Below, piece after piece: positions 36,653 to 51,600 of a stretch of DNA of 64,000 bases (within the stretch, counting starts at the first letter, position 1; the number at the start of each line of letters is the position of its first letter). The notes beneath the pieces are model-generated. The model was not told the origin of the DNA. It did not search any database and was given only the letters and a program-made list of their open reading frames with translations. Position numbers and translations under genes: made by a program. The stretch comes from Pycnopodia helianthoides (taxonomy: Eukaryota > Echinodermata > Asteroidea > Forcipulatida > Asteriidae), in contig CM063262.1 of assembly GCA_032158295.1 (NCBI GenBank), positions 3,629,394 to 3,693,393 on the forward strand, read 5' to 3'.

Positions 36653-39600
36653 AATTGAATCTTTGTTTGTGTATAAAATAATTATTTCATAGTGTTTGCG
36701 TTCAAGACTACAAGACCCACTTTATGTGACACATTTAAATGAAATTACAAACCCGTGAAAGTTTTAAGCTCAATAGGTCGTGGGAGTCACGAGAAAAAAA
36801 TATTATAAAAAGCTTCCTTGTATGTTTTCACTGTTTTCAAACAAGGTTGTGGACTTATGAGATCAGAACTAATGCATTCTTTTTAAAATGTAGAGCATTT
36901 GAAGCAAAAGTATTTCAAGGGAACTTTTCCACCATGACAATCTTTCAATCATGTATTAAGTTGTGTGCAAACCTGTGAACATTTACAATGTTCAATCTTC
37001 ACCAATGTGGTGCACAAGAATACAAAAGGTAAATGCAAAGGATTAAAAACCGTAAATTTCACTTTTCAGTCATCATTATATCGTGTAGTATGAAGAAGAT
37101 GAATAGAAATTGGCATGTTGATAACAAGTCTGCTTCCACTTTCTAAGAAACAAGAGACAGTAGATTTTCCCATCTCTTTACATTGCATCATTAACGAGTC
37201 TTTGCGGTCTTCTGATTATCAATGAGTAAACACGAACTTCGTACCCACCGCTGCCGCCTTCCAGAAAATTCCAATTAATTTGACCGGCCGCAAAAAAGAC
37301 ATTGTTTAGTCTGATTTTTCATTTAGAGCGTCTTATTAGCACAACATTTCTATCATCAAGATGTTCAATACGATCATCATAAACGTGCCTTGGGTAAATT
37401 AATAAAAACAAATTCGTTAAAATGTTATAATTTCATGTGGACCCTTCTTCCGGTTTCCCCTACAAAACATTGATTACGTGTTATTCGAATTCTATATTTA
37501 TCAAATCTTGTATAATTTTGTTTGTCAGTTTGTTTGTTTGTTTGTTTGTTTGTTGGGTTGTTGGGGTGTTTGTTTGTTTGTTTGTTTGTTTGTTTGTTTG
37601 TTTTTTATTGGCAATTCAAATGACGGGTTCGGACACGAGTTTACAACAAAGTACACGTCTGGCGCCACTGGCGCTTAACAAGATATACATTTAAAAAAAT
37701 CAAAGCAGAAAATGCCCCTAGTATACGGTTTGTAAACTAGCGAGATCTACGACCAGAAAGGCACCCATTATGTAACATTACAATGAAAATTTAATATAAA
37801 TGTAGTATGTACATATTATATGTACGTACTAAATTTACATTTATTTAAAGGCTCCTGCAATAGGTTAGAAATATTAGGCCATTAACCATTTTAATTTCCA
37901 TATAATATTTAATATTCCATATTAGTTCGGTTGCAAACAGTTTCTCATTCTTTTAGATTTTAATAGCCTACAGGTCAGGTTTGTTTTTATTTCTCAAGCG
38001 TCACTTTTAATCTGTAAAGGCCTACTTTCATCCTTTTCCACGAAACAGATGAGTATGTTTATGATAATCAGTTCAAAGGCCATAGGAAAGGAGAAGTTGC
38101 AACATCCTGCGGCAACAACAAAAGTAGTGGTATTTGGATTTAATTAACTCATACTTCGTTTGTAGGGCGCATATATTTATTTACCCATCAGTGTAAACCA
38201 AGTTGTTTATCACCGGCCGGTACTGTCAACGGCGAGCCCCGCACTCTGTCAACATCAGCATTTGTCACCCCCAACTATAGTCTCTACACGTGTCACAAGT
38301 TCACTCTTTCTAACTGGTGTAGATTCACTAGCATGTCGTAGTAAAACACAAGAATCGATTGGAGTGTTGTTTCAATGAGGGGGGGGGAGGCAAAGAAATA
38401 TCGGTGCGCTGGGCGACATTTGTTTTCACTCGAGTGGGTGATACTGTTGGTTTGCAAGCTGCCGCCGGTTTTAAGCAAATAGATGCGGCGGTTTTGTTTG
38501 CAGTGAAGCTCTGTATATGGATGCAGTTAAAAACACAGGTCTGATTTGAAGCTCAAGCGAGCGGGACTTTGCAAAAGCATGCAGAGCTTGTTAAAGGAAT
38601 CGTCAAGTCTGTTGCGGGGCTTGCTGTAAAAAAAAAATGGTTTGCCTCTGTGAATGAAAAAGGTCTACAGTGAGCTGACCCCACCCACCCTGCTTTGACC
38701 CTTCCATCAGAATTAAATGTTTCTCGCTATTATGGGGATCAATTTGTCTTCTTTTTTTAAAGTAAGAGTAAAAGAGTTGATGCATCGATATTGAGGCACC
38801 TTGCAGCTTTACCGAGTCATGAATCGATTGAATACACTCTATAAAAAAATCACCTCCAGGTCAGAATTAACCTGCATTCGTCCGGGTCCCAGTTTAAAAA
38901 ACAAAATTGTATTTTAACTTGGATTTTTCGTCATTTCTGGGTCATTTTGACACAGATTCCGGGTCATGCTAACACCTGAATGGGTCAGGCCCCATGGGAC
39001 ACAGAACCCGGGTCAATTCTGACCACCTGACCCGGAAGTGTTTAAAGTGGCAATGTTCCCATTTATAGCTAAATGATAATTTCAAAACATTTAACATTTA
39101 GATGATACAAGTTGAAAAGCTACACTTGATATTTCTCATGTGGTCATTTGGCTTTAAAGGGACACCACATACTTTAAAAAGTGACGTTAAATCTGACGCC
39201 TTTAGTCCAAAGTCGCAAATACTGACGTCAGTATGTGCGACCTGTAATGATATTTTCATATATAACAACGGTTTTTGACAGGGGGCCGTTTGGATGGATC
39301 TGCTGTTCCAAATTCCACGATCGAATACGCTTTTAAATATCTGTTATACGATACCGAACACATTGATTGATCTGGTCCGCGCAACTGAAACTACACGGTG
39401 TATTTTTGTCACCGACTACCGTTTGAGGGGGGTGGGGGGAAATTGCACGTTGTCCTTTAAAAGGTGCCATTTATCATTGGCAAGGCCTCGTTCAATGCTG
39501 GGTTATTAACTGATCTTTGGGGCCTCAGCCGCCCCTGGATCGTCACAGTTAATTAGCTCTGGAATCACGTACTTGCGGTAGGTTGTCATGTTCGGTTCGA

Positions 39601-42600
39601 GCAGGTGAAGTTGTCTGCAGATTTTCATTCTGAAAATTGCCGATTAAAGACGTGGTAGTAGGAAATATTGGTAATCCTTGGGGGAAGGGGACTGTGAAAC
39701 GATGAAATAAAACGTACGAAATTCCATTATAGTGCCATTGCTGTTTTATTTTGAGGAGCAGTTTAAAAATAAAAAATTACCGCTTTTGAAAATAAAAATA
39801 ACTGCTCTTGAAAACAAAAAATAATTGCTTTTGAAAATAAAATAGCAATGGCACTAGCGGGCTTTCGTAAAAACTGTACCATTTATTATTTTAATTTTAT
39901 AAATTAATTAGAGCTGATCATAAACAAAACTTGAAATACGGTTTGAGTCTGGAATCACAAAGCCATATTGCAGGTTTATGTCATGAATTTGTTGGCACGA
40001 AATGAAAAAAACACGTGTTTTAACCAGATATGCTACCGTGTCTTAGTCCACAAGATTCTTTTTAGGTAAAGCAGAGTTTGTTTTTTTTATAAATTAGAAC
40101 AATTACTATTCTCAGCTTTATATTATGCAAAGTGATTCGATTCCAATTCGGATTTTTGACCTTTTTTGCGATTTTTGGTCTCTGACCAATTAGGTTCAAA
40201 GTAAATTTAAATCAACAGCACAAACATTATCCTTAACGGAGTTCGCCATGTCTCTGGCCTGTAAATCAAGTTATTAACAACCAAACCTCGCCCGTAATCG
40301 TTAAACAAAATGGCCACCTTGGTTTACAGAAAGAATTCCAACCAATCATTTTGATTCAGGAGGAAGCGGAGTATTAAGTGCTTTTTGAGGGAACGAGCCT
40401 GGAAAGCAATGCACAGAAAAAGATTCGAAGAACAACACAAAACTTGGGAGTTAAAAGCGTCATTCGGAAAATCACTGAGCTGTTTTAAGTACCGGCGTCG
40501 CACGTGGTCAAACACTCGGATAGCACAAATCATATATAACTATATCTCGTCGACGAGCCATCGCGTTTGCTTACCCACTAGTTCAAACAACACACGGGAG
40601 ACCGGAGAAACGACCAGATGAAAGATTCCCATGGTTGGCTCTCTAGGAAACCGTATAATCACGCGGGAAGATTATCTACTGGACAATATTTACTAGAGAT
40701 GCAGAAACATACAACATACAAATCATGCCGCAATTTGATATCTTCGTCGACGAGCAGAAGCTCAAACACACTTAATGATCAAACTACATGACGATTCTGT
40801 TTAACATTACACCGCCTGGATTTTTTTTCCCCCTCAAAATCCCTTTTATGTATAAAAAACAAAAGCAATTTATAACATTCTATAATCAAAGTGTCTTACA
40901 CATAGACCATGTAGACTTGGTTTACGAAAAGAGTGGCATTGTACATTCCAGTACTTTTCTGACAGGCAAGATAGTACACTTGTCATATGGGAAATTTTAC
41001 ATGATACTTTCCACATAAATTCAAGAGTTACAAAAAACAACTTAGGAAATGTCGAGATGTGCCCAGTTCTTCATATCAAAATTTTATAAAAATCAGACTG
41101 TGCAATCTTCATAAAATATCAGATTTTATGCCTTCTTCCACTGAGCTGTGTACAAATCGTGCCTGCAGTAAGTCCAGGCTCTATGCCTCTTTGGTAAACA
41201 TGTGATGTCACAGGTGATATGGGCCTCAAACATTCCTTAAACCGATCTCAACTCCTTTGGAGTGTGCAGCACCGGCAGCCAAATTAGCACAAGTTGGAAT
41301 CAACAAAGTAAACATAGATATCTACGTCTACTATTTTTAAGTTTCTGCTCAATGCAGAAAGTTGTCTTCCCTCCCGAAGGGAGCGACAGACTGTGTCAAG
41401 TCTATTCCACTTTGTGTCAAGAGCAAGTCTAGTAACCGCCCCAAAGGAAATCCCGCGTTCTTTTGATAAGGCTTCAGACTAGCTCCAGGGCATACACTTA
41501 TTGGAGAGGTTTCGTCGATAAGCTAAAGATGATGTCGTTGAAAATGACTTCCTCTCGCAAAGGTAGATTGGAGGTTGTGAGAAATCGTGAAGTAATACAA
41601 GTGTTCATATTTTTTTTTTTTTTTTTTTTCATTGTTTCATTTGCGAAGCCGAGGATTCTCAGAAAAGCGAACTTAATCACTGCACAAGCCAAGAACCCAC
41701 ATGGAGAGATGACAAGGACTAAAGTTTCAGTTTCAGATGTTTAAAGAAAACCCAATTTAGATATCCCAGGAACAATCCACTCAATCACATAGGGACTAAA
41801 AACCCAATCCACACAGTGCAGTCGCCGGGATTCGAACCGGGATCCTAGAAGTTGAAGGCGAGGAAAGAAATCACGACGCCCATCCAAACGCGCAAAATAT
41901 CGACTCTCTAAAAAAATGAAAAATACCCATCAATGGCACCATCAAATTGTTTAAAGGAACAGTCTTCGAAAGAAGGATTAAGAAGTTTCTTTCTAACCGA
42001 CGAGAGGAATACACGCATTCTCGAAAATCATAGCTAAACCTTTGGTCAACTATTACTATTATTTCCTTGCAACAACAAAAACGCCGAATCTAATCAAATA
42101 CTCCCTAACTCACTCTCAAAGTCTTGTCTCGTGAAATCTAAAACATGAGAATAATTACATTTTTCCCTTCCAAAGCCCATACTGTATACTACTATTTAGC
42201 ATAATCAAAATGCTCAAACAGAACTCAGTTGCAAAACACCATAATGGCGATATCGTTTGATTAACATGAATGAAGAAAAAACAAAGTCAGGCCTATTCGA
42301 ATCGCCAGGGCATACGGGAAAGCGGAACATGACAAACAGTGTTGATTGTGTTTGTGTGTGCATGTTTGAGCATCTCTCTGATATCAATCTTTCCCATCAA
42401 AAAAGCCACCAATACCTTGGGATCGTCTCAACAAGCCTGTCGTTTTCTTCGTGGAGCCATAAACAAACAGATCTTTATCAGCACATCTAATTAATGTTCT
42501 CCCAAACTTCAACGCGCAGTGGACCGTCCAGAAAAGGTCTCTATAACAGTTCGATCGACGTCGTTTCACACTGGCATTGATTTTCCAGCCGGTTGGCCTA

Positions 42601-45600
42601 ATGACACTTTGAAACAAAGTCTCACTTTGGATTTAGGATTTATAGTAACAACGCATCGCTATAGAAGGGGGGAAAAAAACAAATTTCCCCACGGAAAAAC
42701 AGTATCAAACTGCAAATGAATATTTTAAAAAGCTTATGAACTATTTACACTTAAAAAAAAAACCTCCCGGGTCAGAATTGACCTAGATTCCGGGTCCCAG
42801 AGGGGGACTGACCCAACTTCTTGTTAGGCTTACCCGGGGAGTAGTTTAAAAAACAATAATAATAAAGTCAGTTTCTGCGTCATTTTGATCCATTTCTGGG
42901 TTATTTGTACACTGAGATTCCGGGTTATACTGATGACCCAGAATGGGTACAACCATTGTGTAAGGAGTGGTGGCTCTGAAAGGGCCGTTGTCTCGACAAT
43001 CCGAACAGTATACTCAACTCGTCTTGCAGACTGTTAGTGAAACGTCGAGACCATACCAACGGCTCTTGTCAAGAGATAACACTACAGTTGTCCCTGCAAG
43101 TTACTAGTAATGGTTACTTCCTACTATATCCACACCATGCAAAGCTTAAACCATCACTCCCCCCCCCCAAAAAAAAAAAAAAAAAAAAAACTCGTGTTGT
43201 CCGTGTCCAATAAATCAAGACCTTTGACGCGATTGATATTTTTCTTGGTGGGTCAGGTTACCTCTGAAATATTAATTTTCAATCACGAGCACTCCTGGTT
43301 CCTTTTTGTCGCACTACAATATTGAACGACTGTGAGCGACGGGCTGTAACAGATGTCCTGCCCGTGTGTACAGACACTGAACTTTTTGAAGTACGTGCTA
43401 TCTACGGTAGAAAGCATCATGACACCGTTTCGGTAACCTCGTTTGTGCTCTCGAAGAAGTATCACATTTTTGTTTAACATCGTCCGGTAGTTTTAACGCT
43501 GTACACAAAGTGTGGACCTGAGAACAAAAAAGGGTCCACACAATGTAGGGACTTGAAACACTATGTGGACTAACACACGTCCACGCAGTGTTTTTTTACA
43601 GTGTTGAAGAATATGATTTTCCTTAAGTGTCAAAAAACAAAGAAATGTCCACAGAGTGAATGTTAACCCACAAGGTTTTCTTTGTTCTAGTGGTACCCCA
43701 CAGAGGACTACTTTAGAAAAGGGAATAATAGAACAACAATGGAAGTACCCTGTAACTGCCATGTAAGGGTGTGTGTTTGGGGAGGGGTGTTATAAAGTGG
43801 TAAGCCACAAGGAAAACTGCATAGGTATTGTAATTAATTTGGGGTTGAACAAAGGAAATGTTATACTAGAGTGGGATATGAACCTTCGATCTCCGTATTA
43901 ACGTGTGTATTTTTGTATGACATCTCCAACTCGACCTACCGCTTTACCAGATGCCTTATAGTGACAATTTTATCTGTTGAATATTTACAATCCTATTGTC
44001 CACAATATTCAGCTGCTTCAAGGGGTTCACCTCATTATGGATGTACCCCCATTTTGTAGCAACAATAAAAGCGATTTGAATGTATAATTTACTCAATACC
44101 ACGACAGCCGTTTTGGCCTTTAAAAAAAGGCTTATTTTTTTTGTATGACCGTATAGGTTATGTATTTTAGTTTCAACCTCCCCATTTTACGTAATACTTT
44201 GTCTCTTCGCTCTCCCACAGATTCCAATGTATCCCCGCAGAGTTCAAGATTATGTCCTTCAATAGATACATTTATTTTCCACGAGCTGAATAACCAAAGG
44301 CGTCCATTCCCCTCCGAATCATCAATATTCTCGCACCCCCTCTCGACACAATGAAGCCCAACTGGACGAAATTACCCTCCAGCCAGGTATCGACCCCGGG
44401 GGGCACCGCACGGTACGCAAGGGGTCATCACCCAACCCGTCTCATCGGGTGACTACAGCTATTAAAACACGCCTTGCACTTCATTTTTTTTTTTCCTCGG
44501 TGTTCAAATTCTCATTGATTTTGTCCGTTCATAGTTCGCCCATTGCGTCTATTACAGTGCGCGGGAGCACCGTTCGATTTGGACGGGGTTTAACCTTGCA
44601 CGCACGCACGGCCGGCGCAGTTAACCCACGGATCGTTTGGTTAGTACTTTTCCGGGGTTCATCTGAAAGTGTTTTCGAGTAGATGGTGTATTTGAATTTC
44701 AATTTTTAATCAACGACTCGTTATGCAAGCAAATTATTTTTGTTTATGAAGGTCTCACGGCAGTTTAAAGTTTATGCTTACTTCTGTTGTCTCCTTCATA
44801 GACCAATTGTGTCTCAGTCTATATACACTCTAAATCCTGTTATACCAAACAATGCTTCAAACATCTCCAGGATGCAATTTCAACCTCAAATCGTGAAAAA
44901 AAAACTAGAACTTAATTATTATTGTTTCCTAAAAATGATGGAACTTAAAATATACAATTAAACCTTCACATGGTTTATATCCCTATACAGACTGCTCGAT
45001 ATGTTGTGTCGTTCTTCAGTTTGTATGTATTGATTCTCTGAACATAACAAATCATAACGATTAAAATGTGCTTTTCCATCAAGATCATAGCGCACTGTCC
45101 CCTTTAAAATAATAAAAAAGGTTATCATATTATGATGTTGTGAAAAAAATGTAGAGTAAAATTGCCAACGATGCACAGACGCTTGTAATTTAAATTAAAC
45201 CCGGGAAGTGCCTCCCCCCTTGGGTATAAATTGTTGCTCATTTTGTGAATCAAAGCTTTCCGCCTTGCCGGATCCTGTCTCGCAAGATGAAACTGCACGC
45301 CGTGCAATGCGTGGCTCTCTCTCTACGCGCTGGAGGGCCCAGCCGAGATCGGCCACGGTTCAATTTGGTTTCTAAAATGGATACTGTTTAGTTTCGAAAA
45401 AGAAAAAAAACAACACCTTCGTTAATCATTGTTGGGTGTCGTGACTGAACGAGGTGGGGAAAAAACGGGAAGGGATTTTGTAGACTAGGAGCGAATGCAA
45501 TAAGTTGGCCATTTCGGGTACATTAATTCGCTTCAAAGTTTTTTTTTTTAAAAGCTCTAAATTTAGCCGAGATCAATGCATTAGAAATAACCCTAATTGA

Positions 45601-48600
45601 TGCGTCAATGTTGAAGTTATGAATAATTGTGTTTAAATGCACCAGTCTTAATGAGTACATGTATATTACAAAACATAAACAAAAATCATAGGGTTTTTTT
45701 AATACTAATATTGTAAGCTTTTTTCTGTATGTATGTGTGTGTGTGTTTTGGGTTTTTGTTATGTTTGATTTGGGGGTTTGGGCAATTTTCCGATTGCACA
45801 TTGCCAGTTCCAGAATGATACTGAAAAGTCCGTTTAAACTGTTTACAGTAGCCTAGATCGTAGTAACAGCATTCCATGAATAATTAATTTGCAGGTACAT
45901 TTAGAGAAAACGGAGCTATATAAATTATTCTTCTTGACACAACACACACACACACAAACGTGCGTTACCTGCATAATTCCGGCAACGCGAACCAGGGATG
46001 AAGGGCAAGGTTTTTGTTACACCTAAAGACGTGTTTTGTTATCGATGATTGTCATTAAAACTCGAATAGTCAGTTTTTAAATTAAAGAGGGGCTCCAAGG
46101 TCAAATTCTAGCGGTGCAGTGGTTTTCCAATAGATAGAGTCCTTTTGAAAGTGGAAACAAAATTGCAAATCACTCACCTCACGTTAAATGGTGTGAATAA
46201 ATATAATTTTATTTTAATACTCTTTCAGAGCGAAATTGGAGACATTATGTCATATGATAGCAACAGCAAACGGGTCTGCAAAGTTTAAAGAGGAATTTGT
46301 GCGTCAAATTAAATGCCTTTTTGATTGAATATCATTAAAATGCAGGCATAAACTTAAAACGTCCTGTACAAAAAAATGTACAGACCCGTTTGCATAGAGA
46401 CGTCATTTGATGTTTTCTTTTTATGTTGAAAAAATTCGCACCAGAAGGATATCCAACACAATGGAATTTTAAAACCGTTTTAACGTGAGGTTAGACTGCT
46501 CCAAAATTGACGACAGGCCCAAAGCGGACCCAAAGCCGTGGTTTGGGAAAAGACCCAAAGTCCCTGAATACACAACCTCCTTTCCGGCACACGGCACACA
46601 AATAACTCGCATGGGATGTTTGATATCACCTCACGCCTTCCCCCACCGACTTATTTACAAGTCCACCCCGGATCATCATCCTCAAAAGAAAATTACAGCC
46701 CATCTGAAAAAGAGGGGAAAACGCTGTAAAAAAAAAAAATCGCCAGAGCAGCCTCCCCGCTGCCTGTCTTTCGTATCAGTTTAGGTCTCAGTTCGCGATT
46801 CGCGTAGACTGCGTGTATCCAATTCTAATCAAAGCATATTTTCGCTTCCGTACGGGCGAGATTGAGAGGCCACAGGCCCGTTTGCTGTTAATCCAACCTT
46901 TAAATAGCTCCTCGGGGCTGGTATGAAATATAAGAACCTAGTATCGATGACACTCCCGAACACGCGTTTAAAACTCGGCTTCACACGCACGTGTGCGGCT
47001 GATAAGGTGTTTTTTCTGTGGTGATGATACCGTTTCCATGTGTCAGCACTGTTTCGCTCGAGATATGGATTCAATATTATTTTTTTCTTTTCTGAAATTT
47101 GGATACAATATTTTTGGCATAAATATGGGGAAAGACCTTTCAAATGATTACACTAGAATGACAACTTCTTTTTGGTTGGGCACATAAAAAAATACCAACA
47201 TGAAAGTTACCGTATTATTATTTCTGGGTCGAATATTTTGAGTCCAGAGTGGACCCCTGTCTTACCAGCTAACGTTTGCATTATTCCCCAGGCCAAAGGT
47301 CTCAACCGCCGAGTACCAGTCCCTCGTGGACGACCAAATTGCCTAAGATTTTGAGTAATTTTATGTCAAATGCAATCAGGCCTACAGGAACTTTTTATTT
47401 CATTTTGAAAAAAATAAAATGTGGACTTTTATTGTTTTCACATGAAATACTCAGCTGTTTTCTACAACATTAAAAAAAAAAAGTGCCGAATGCTTGATAA
47501 TGTAACCAACATAAGTTCCTGCGTTACAGACTCGCCACACGTTTGTGTCATCACATCATGCGTACATGTGCGTATGGAAATCGCACATTAAAAACACATA
47601 ACATCTCTGTCTGCACACACATAAATAACAGAAACGCGGAGTAGTCTATATGCAAATACTCGCCAATACTAATAATTGCAAATAACTGCACATTGTTGTT
47701 TTACAGTCCGGGCCGGCCAACCACGACCTTGTAAGCTGACGAGGGTGAGGGGTCCACAAACAAGCAATTTTAATCTAGGAGCGATCACTGCTTCATAAAT
47801 ACTTAGACTCCGAGCCACAGAGCCATACAAAATATTGTTGATTAAATTTGACGGTGCGATTGGGGTACTAATTAAACCATCCCAACGGGTGTGACGTCAC
47901 GTCCGCGAGAGCCGCGCGTGCGCGGAGCAGCACCTGGGCGCTAATAGAGTGTCAATCGCACGCTGATCGATATCTGCTGGTTGCGCCCGGTAATAATGAC
48001 TATGCAGCGCGTCTGATCATAATCGATAAGTTATGTATCGCCCGGATCCGGACGTGACTCAAGACGATATCATAAACATTAGTCTAAAGTTAAAAAAAAA
48101 ACAGGAAGAGCTTGGCAATGTGTAGTTTACACGCAGGCTATAAAGTGCCGTGTAATTGCAACAGTGATAATAACGATTCACAGCAATTCACGGCACTTGC
48201 TGCACAAATTACGCAGAAATATTTATCAACGTCATTTCATGCAGGTGTAGTTAACATTCATGAAGTCATTATGCTTGCGTGGCATGAAACTGTCCCTTGT
48301 TATGGTATTATTGCTACAAGTCATTTGGTGGTGAATTTTTGTCACAAGAGCTTACCTCATAGAACCCAGTAATTCTTTTATCATAACGAATTATTTATTT
48401 AAGTCGGATCTAATTAATGATCGAGTTTATGTAAAAACAGAGCGACACGGGTAATCTTTAAGCTGTTCATCGGCACAGGTATAGACAACACCGTGCATAC
48501 CAAAACAAGTAATACTCTTGTTAGTTGTGTTTGTGTTTACAAACACATGCTGCTAAAACAAGATCAAGTCGAGTTTCTTATAAAGATTCACCTAGACAGA

Positions 48601-51600
48601 AAACTATACTTTGACTTAGGGTGGAAAGTCAGCCTCTCGACGAAGGTTGCCAATATAACCGTGATCCCCAATTGGTTAATTTAGACCTTTTATCAATTAT
48701 TTCATTTTGTATTAATGGTTGTTATTGTTGCTCTCTCCTTGCCTTTTTCTGGCTCTGTGATAAATGCTAGAACTGATGTTACTGAACCCATTCTATTTGA
48801 ACAACTGCGGGTCGTGTTGTCAAGCCAATCGATAACTTAAGTGAACATTTCATTCCACAGATTTGTTTGCTTGCAGAGGTTGCTATAAGTTCATCATCGT
48901 CGGTATTCCCTGCCAGTTCTTGTGTCTATTTTTAGCTTGGGGAGCTGATCATGCTTAAAGGAACATAACAGAATTGGTAAGAAAAAAACTTGTAAAATAT
49001 ACTTTTTGATCACAGATTTACATCAAACTTACACGGTCTAATGATGATGATATTAGAAAACATCCCTTGAAATATTTCTGTCTGAAATGTCATATTTGAC
49101 GAGAAATTAATAAACTAATTTTCCGATTTGAGTTTATCGCTCAGTGAGCGTTTTAGTCATTTGTTGAATCTATATGATTTCATGCAAATGTGTAATCGGT
49201 TTTTCACTATTTTCTTGTGACCGAGATGGCCGATCGATCTCAAACTTCTACATGTTTGTCAGTTTATGTATATGGTGGATTACATAAAGTGCTTACTGTT
49301 TTGTTAGCAAAAACCAATTCTGTAATGTTCCATTGTACATTTATTCCATCAAGATACGCGGTCCTGGGATCCTCTAAATCTGTGCGTATAAATTCTATCC
49401 CTTCTCCTTCCTCTAATTCTCTCTCTTCACTTCAAATACTCCTTCAACGACACCCTTCAGTAAACTGTTGCCTCTATCATATCCACTTGTTCTGCCTGTA
49501 TCCAATAATTCTCAACAATCAACAAGATTACCAAAACCAAACTACTGACAATGTCTCAAGAAGAGAAGGTGATAGTCTGTAGAAGATTGTCGTTCAAGGA
49601 AATGTTAAAGCAAGCTGCTCATTTACACGCGGCAGACAGACACTCCGTTGGACCGATGGAGTAAAGGAAGCTGACAGGCATGTTTCTGACCTCAGCCTAC
49701 CGGTCAGCTTGGGCCAGGCAGAGGTGCAAGACAGAAACTCCGTTGGATCGATGGAGTGAAGGAGCTGACAGGCATGTTTCTGACCTCAGCCTACCGGTCA
49801 ACTTGGGCCAGGCAGAGGTTAAAAGGGTCACAATGAGTCAGTCATTAACTCTCGGGACTAAGGATGACGACAACCGGAGACTAAGATGTTTCTGCGCCAT
49901 GAGCGCCAACGTTGCGCATAGAGGCGCTATTTTCATTTTTATAATTTTTATCCCATTTTAGCCCATGATACAAAATGCTGTAGTTGCTCAAATTCGTACT
50001 ATGCCAACTTAGTAATTCGATTGCCCCCCCCCCTTTGTGCGCATTTGAAATATTCATTCTATCCGAGATCCTTCTGTTGTACGGTCAAATATTCCCAAGC
50101 AGCCCCCACCTCGATTTCTGTGCCATTTCCGAGCCCTTCCGAATGAGCGTGCGCCAATGCCACCTCGCGCAAAGAAAACACGGCTTCGTTAAATAATAAG
50201 CAACGACCATCAAAATAATAATTAAGTGAGAGAAAATGATCCTTTAATATAGTGGATACCTTCCGGTTGGTCGGTTTTCGGGTATTGTTCCCCATCGATC
50301 CCTTCCAATGGAGACCCCGGCTGTGGCACAGTCTTGGCGGCAGAGCGGGCAACGAGCGGCTGGCGGTAAATACATCATGCCATACCACTCATTGCCACGA
50401 AGACACCGGACAATTTGGGCGTTTAATTAAAACAGGTTGTTGTTTTGTTTTGTTTTTTCTTTTAGGGACGTTGGGAATTGAATTATAGGCGTGCAATGAA
50501 TTAGGCGTGCAGCGTAGTGCCCTTCTTTATGACGTGCCTCGGTAATACCAGATAATCAACCCTTTGTTTAAAAAAAAATGGATTGTCCATCATCGTTTCG
50601 CGGGGAACAATTGAACGATTGTGTGATTCATCAGAGACCATTGTCTTCGTCAAAAGCCCCGAAATATATTCATAGATTCGTAGAAGTTGTTCAATATTCT
50701 GGATTTGGTGTACGGTACTTTGAATGGTATCTTTCATTGTCACTAATCTAGGAGTTAATTACTTTCCGCTTTTTATATTTTTTACACCAGAAGAGAGTTG
50801 TTCATAATCGTACACTGTTAAACAAAGTAATATTAATAATGGTGATTGTGTGTTTTCTATAAGTTATTTGTGGTAGTTAAACCTCAAATAATTTTTTTTT
50901 TTAATAATAGCGCGGTTATTAAAACAACTATTTTATATGGAGTGGAATACAAAGACAAAGGAAACAACATTTCTCCATAGGGATTTTAAAAGTTAGAATG
51001 TGTGTACAAAATCAATAGGAGCTGTAGCAAAAAAAACTACAAACAATAGAGGCCACCGATTTGAAGTTTTTGTCCGCACGTGCGTTTTAACGCCGCTTAC
51101 GAAGTGTGGACCTGAGTACAAAAGAGGTCCACGTAGTGTAGGGACTTGAAACACTATGTGGACTTACACACGTCCACACATTGTTTTTTTTTTACAGTGT
51201 TGAAGAATAGGATTTTCCTTAAGTGTACAGAGCCAATTATACACTAAAAAAGAAAACACTTTTCCTGGTTTGTACTTGTCATCAGTCATTGCTTCAAACC
51301 AAATATCAAGTAGTCTTTTTCTGCGCTATATTAAAAGGGAGAAAACAAATGTATCCAGTTAATATTTCGTAGAATAAAACAGTGCTTACCCGCATTAGCT
51401 CTTATTGTTGGACTCCGTATAGATCCAACGCGATTTCGCGCAATACACCTGTATGATGCCTCGTGCACAGCACTGACGTAGTCGTCGGGTTCAAACGGCG
51501 GGAAAGTCAATGTTCCATTTTCGGTCACGAGGCGCAGGTTGTCCACGTCAAAGACCGGGCTGTCGTCCCGGGCTAGAATCCAATGGACAGAAGGCGTTGG

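Larger units (their letters stand above)
34633..51389. other. Very large intron between Ig1 and Ig2
   Basis: 16.8 kb without a convincing exon. Contents I can support are two oppositely oriented copies of a foldback element (34755-34945 and 35045-35205), a 90-bp AG tract (36560-36649), a TTTG tract (37517-37606), GGGTCA-rich elements (38845-39045, 42755-42965), a short inverted-repeat element (39731-39855), a tRNA-type SINE (43830-43920), a GTCCACAC element (43495-43650 and again 51088-51240), a CpG-rich patch (47870-48060), a MITE (48954-49332) and a 95-bp tandem duplication (49634-49820). A long 5' intron of this kind is common in Dscam genes and often holds regulatory sequence. Confidence 0.75.

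Noticed and set aside
41815..41880. tRNA-like T-arm (CCGGGATTCGAACCGGG)
   Set aside because: No anticodon arm, D arm or acceptor stem can be built around it; it is a SINE or retroposon piece.
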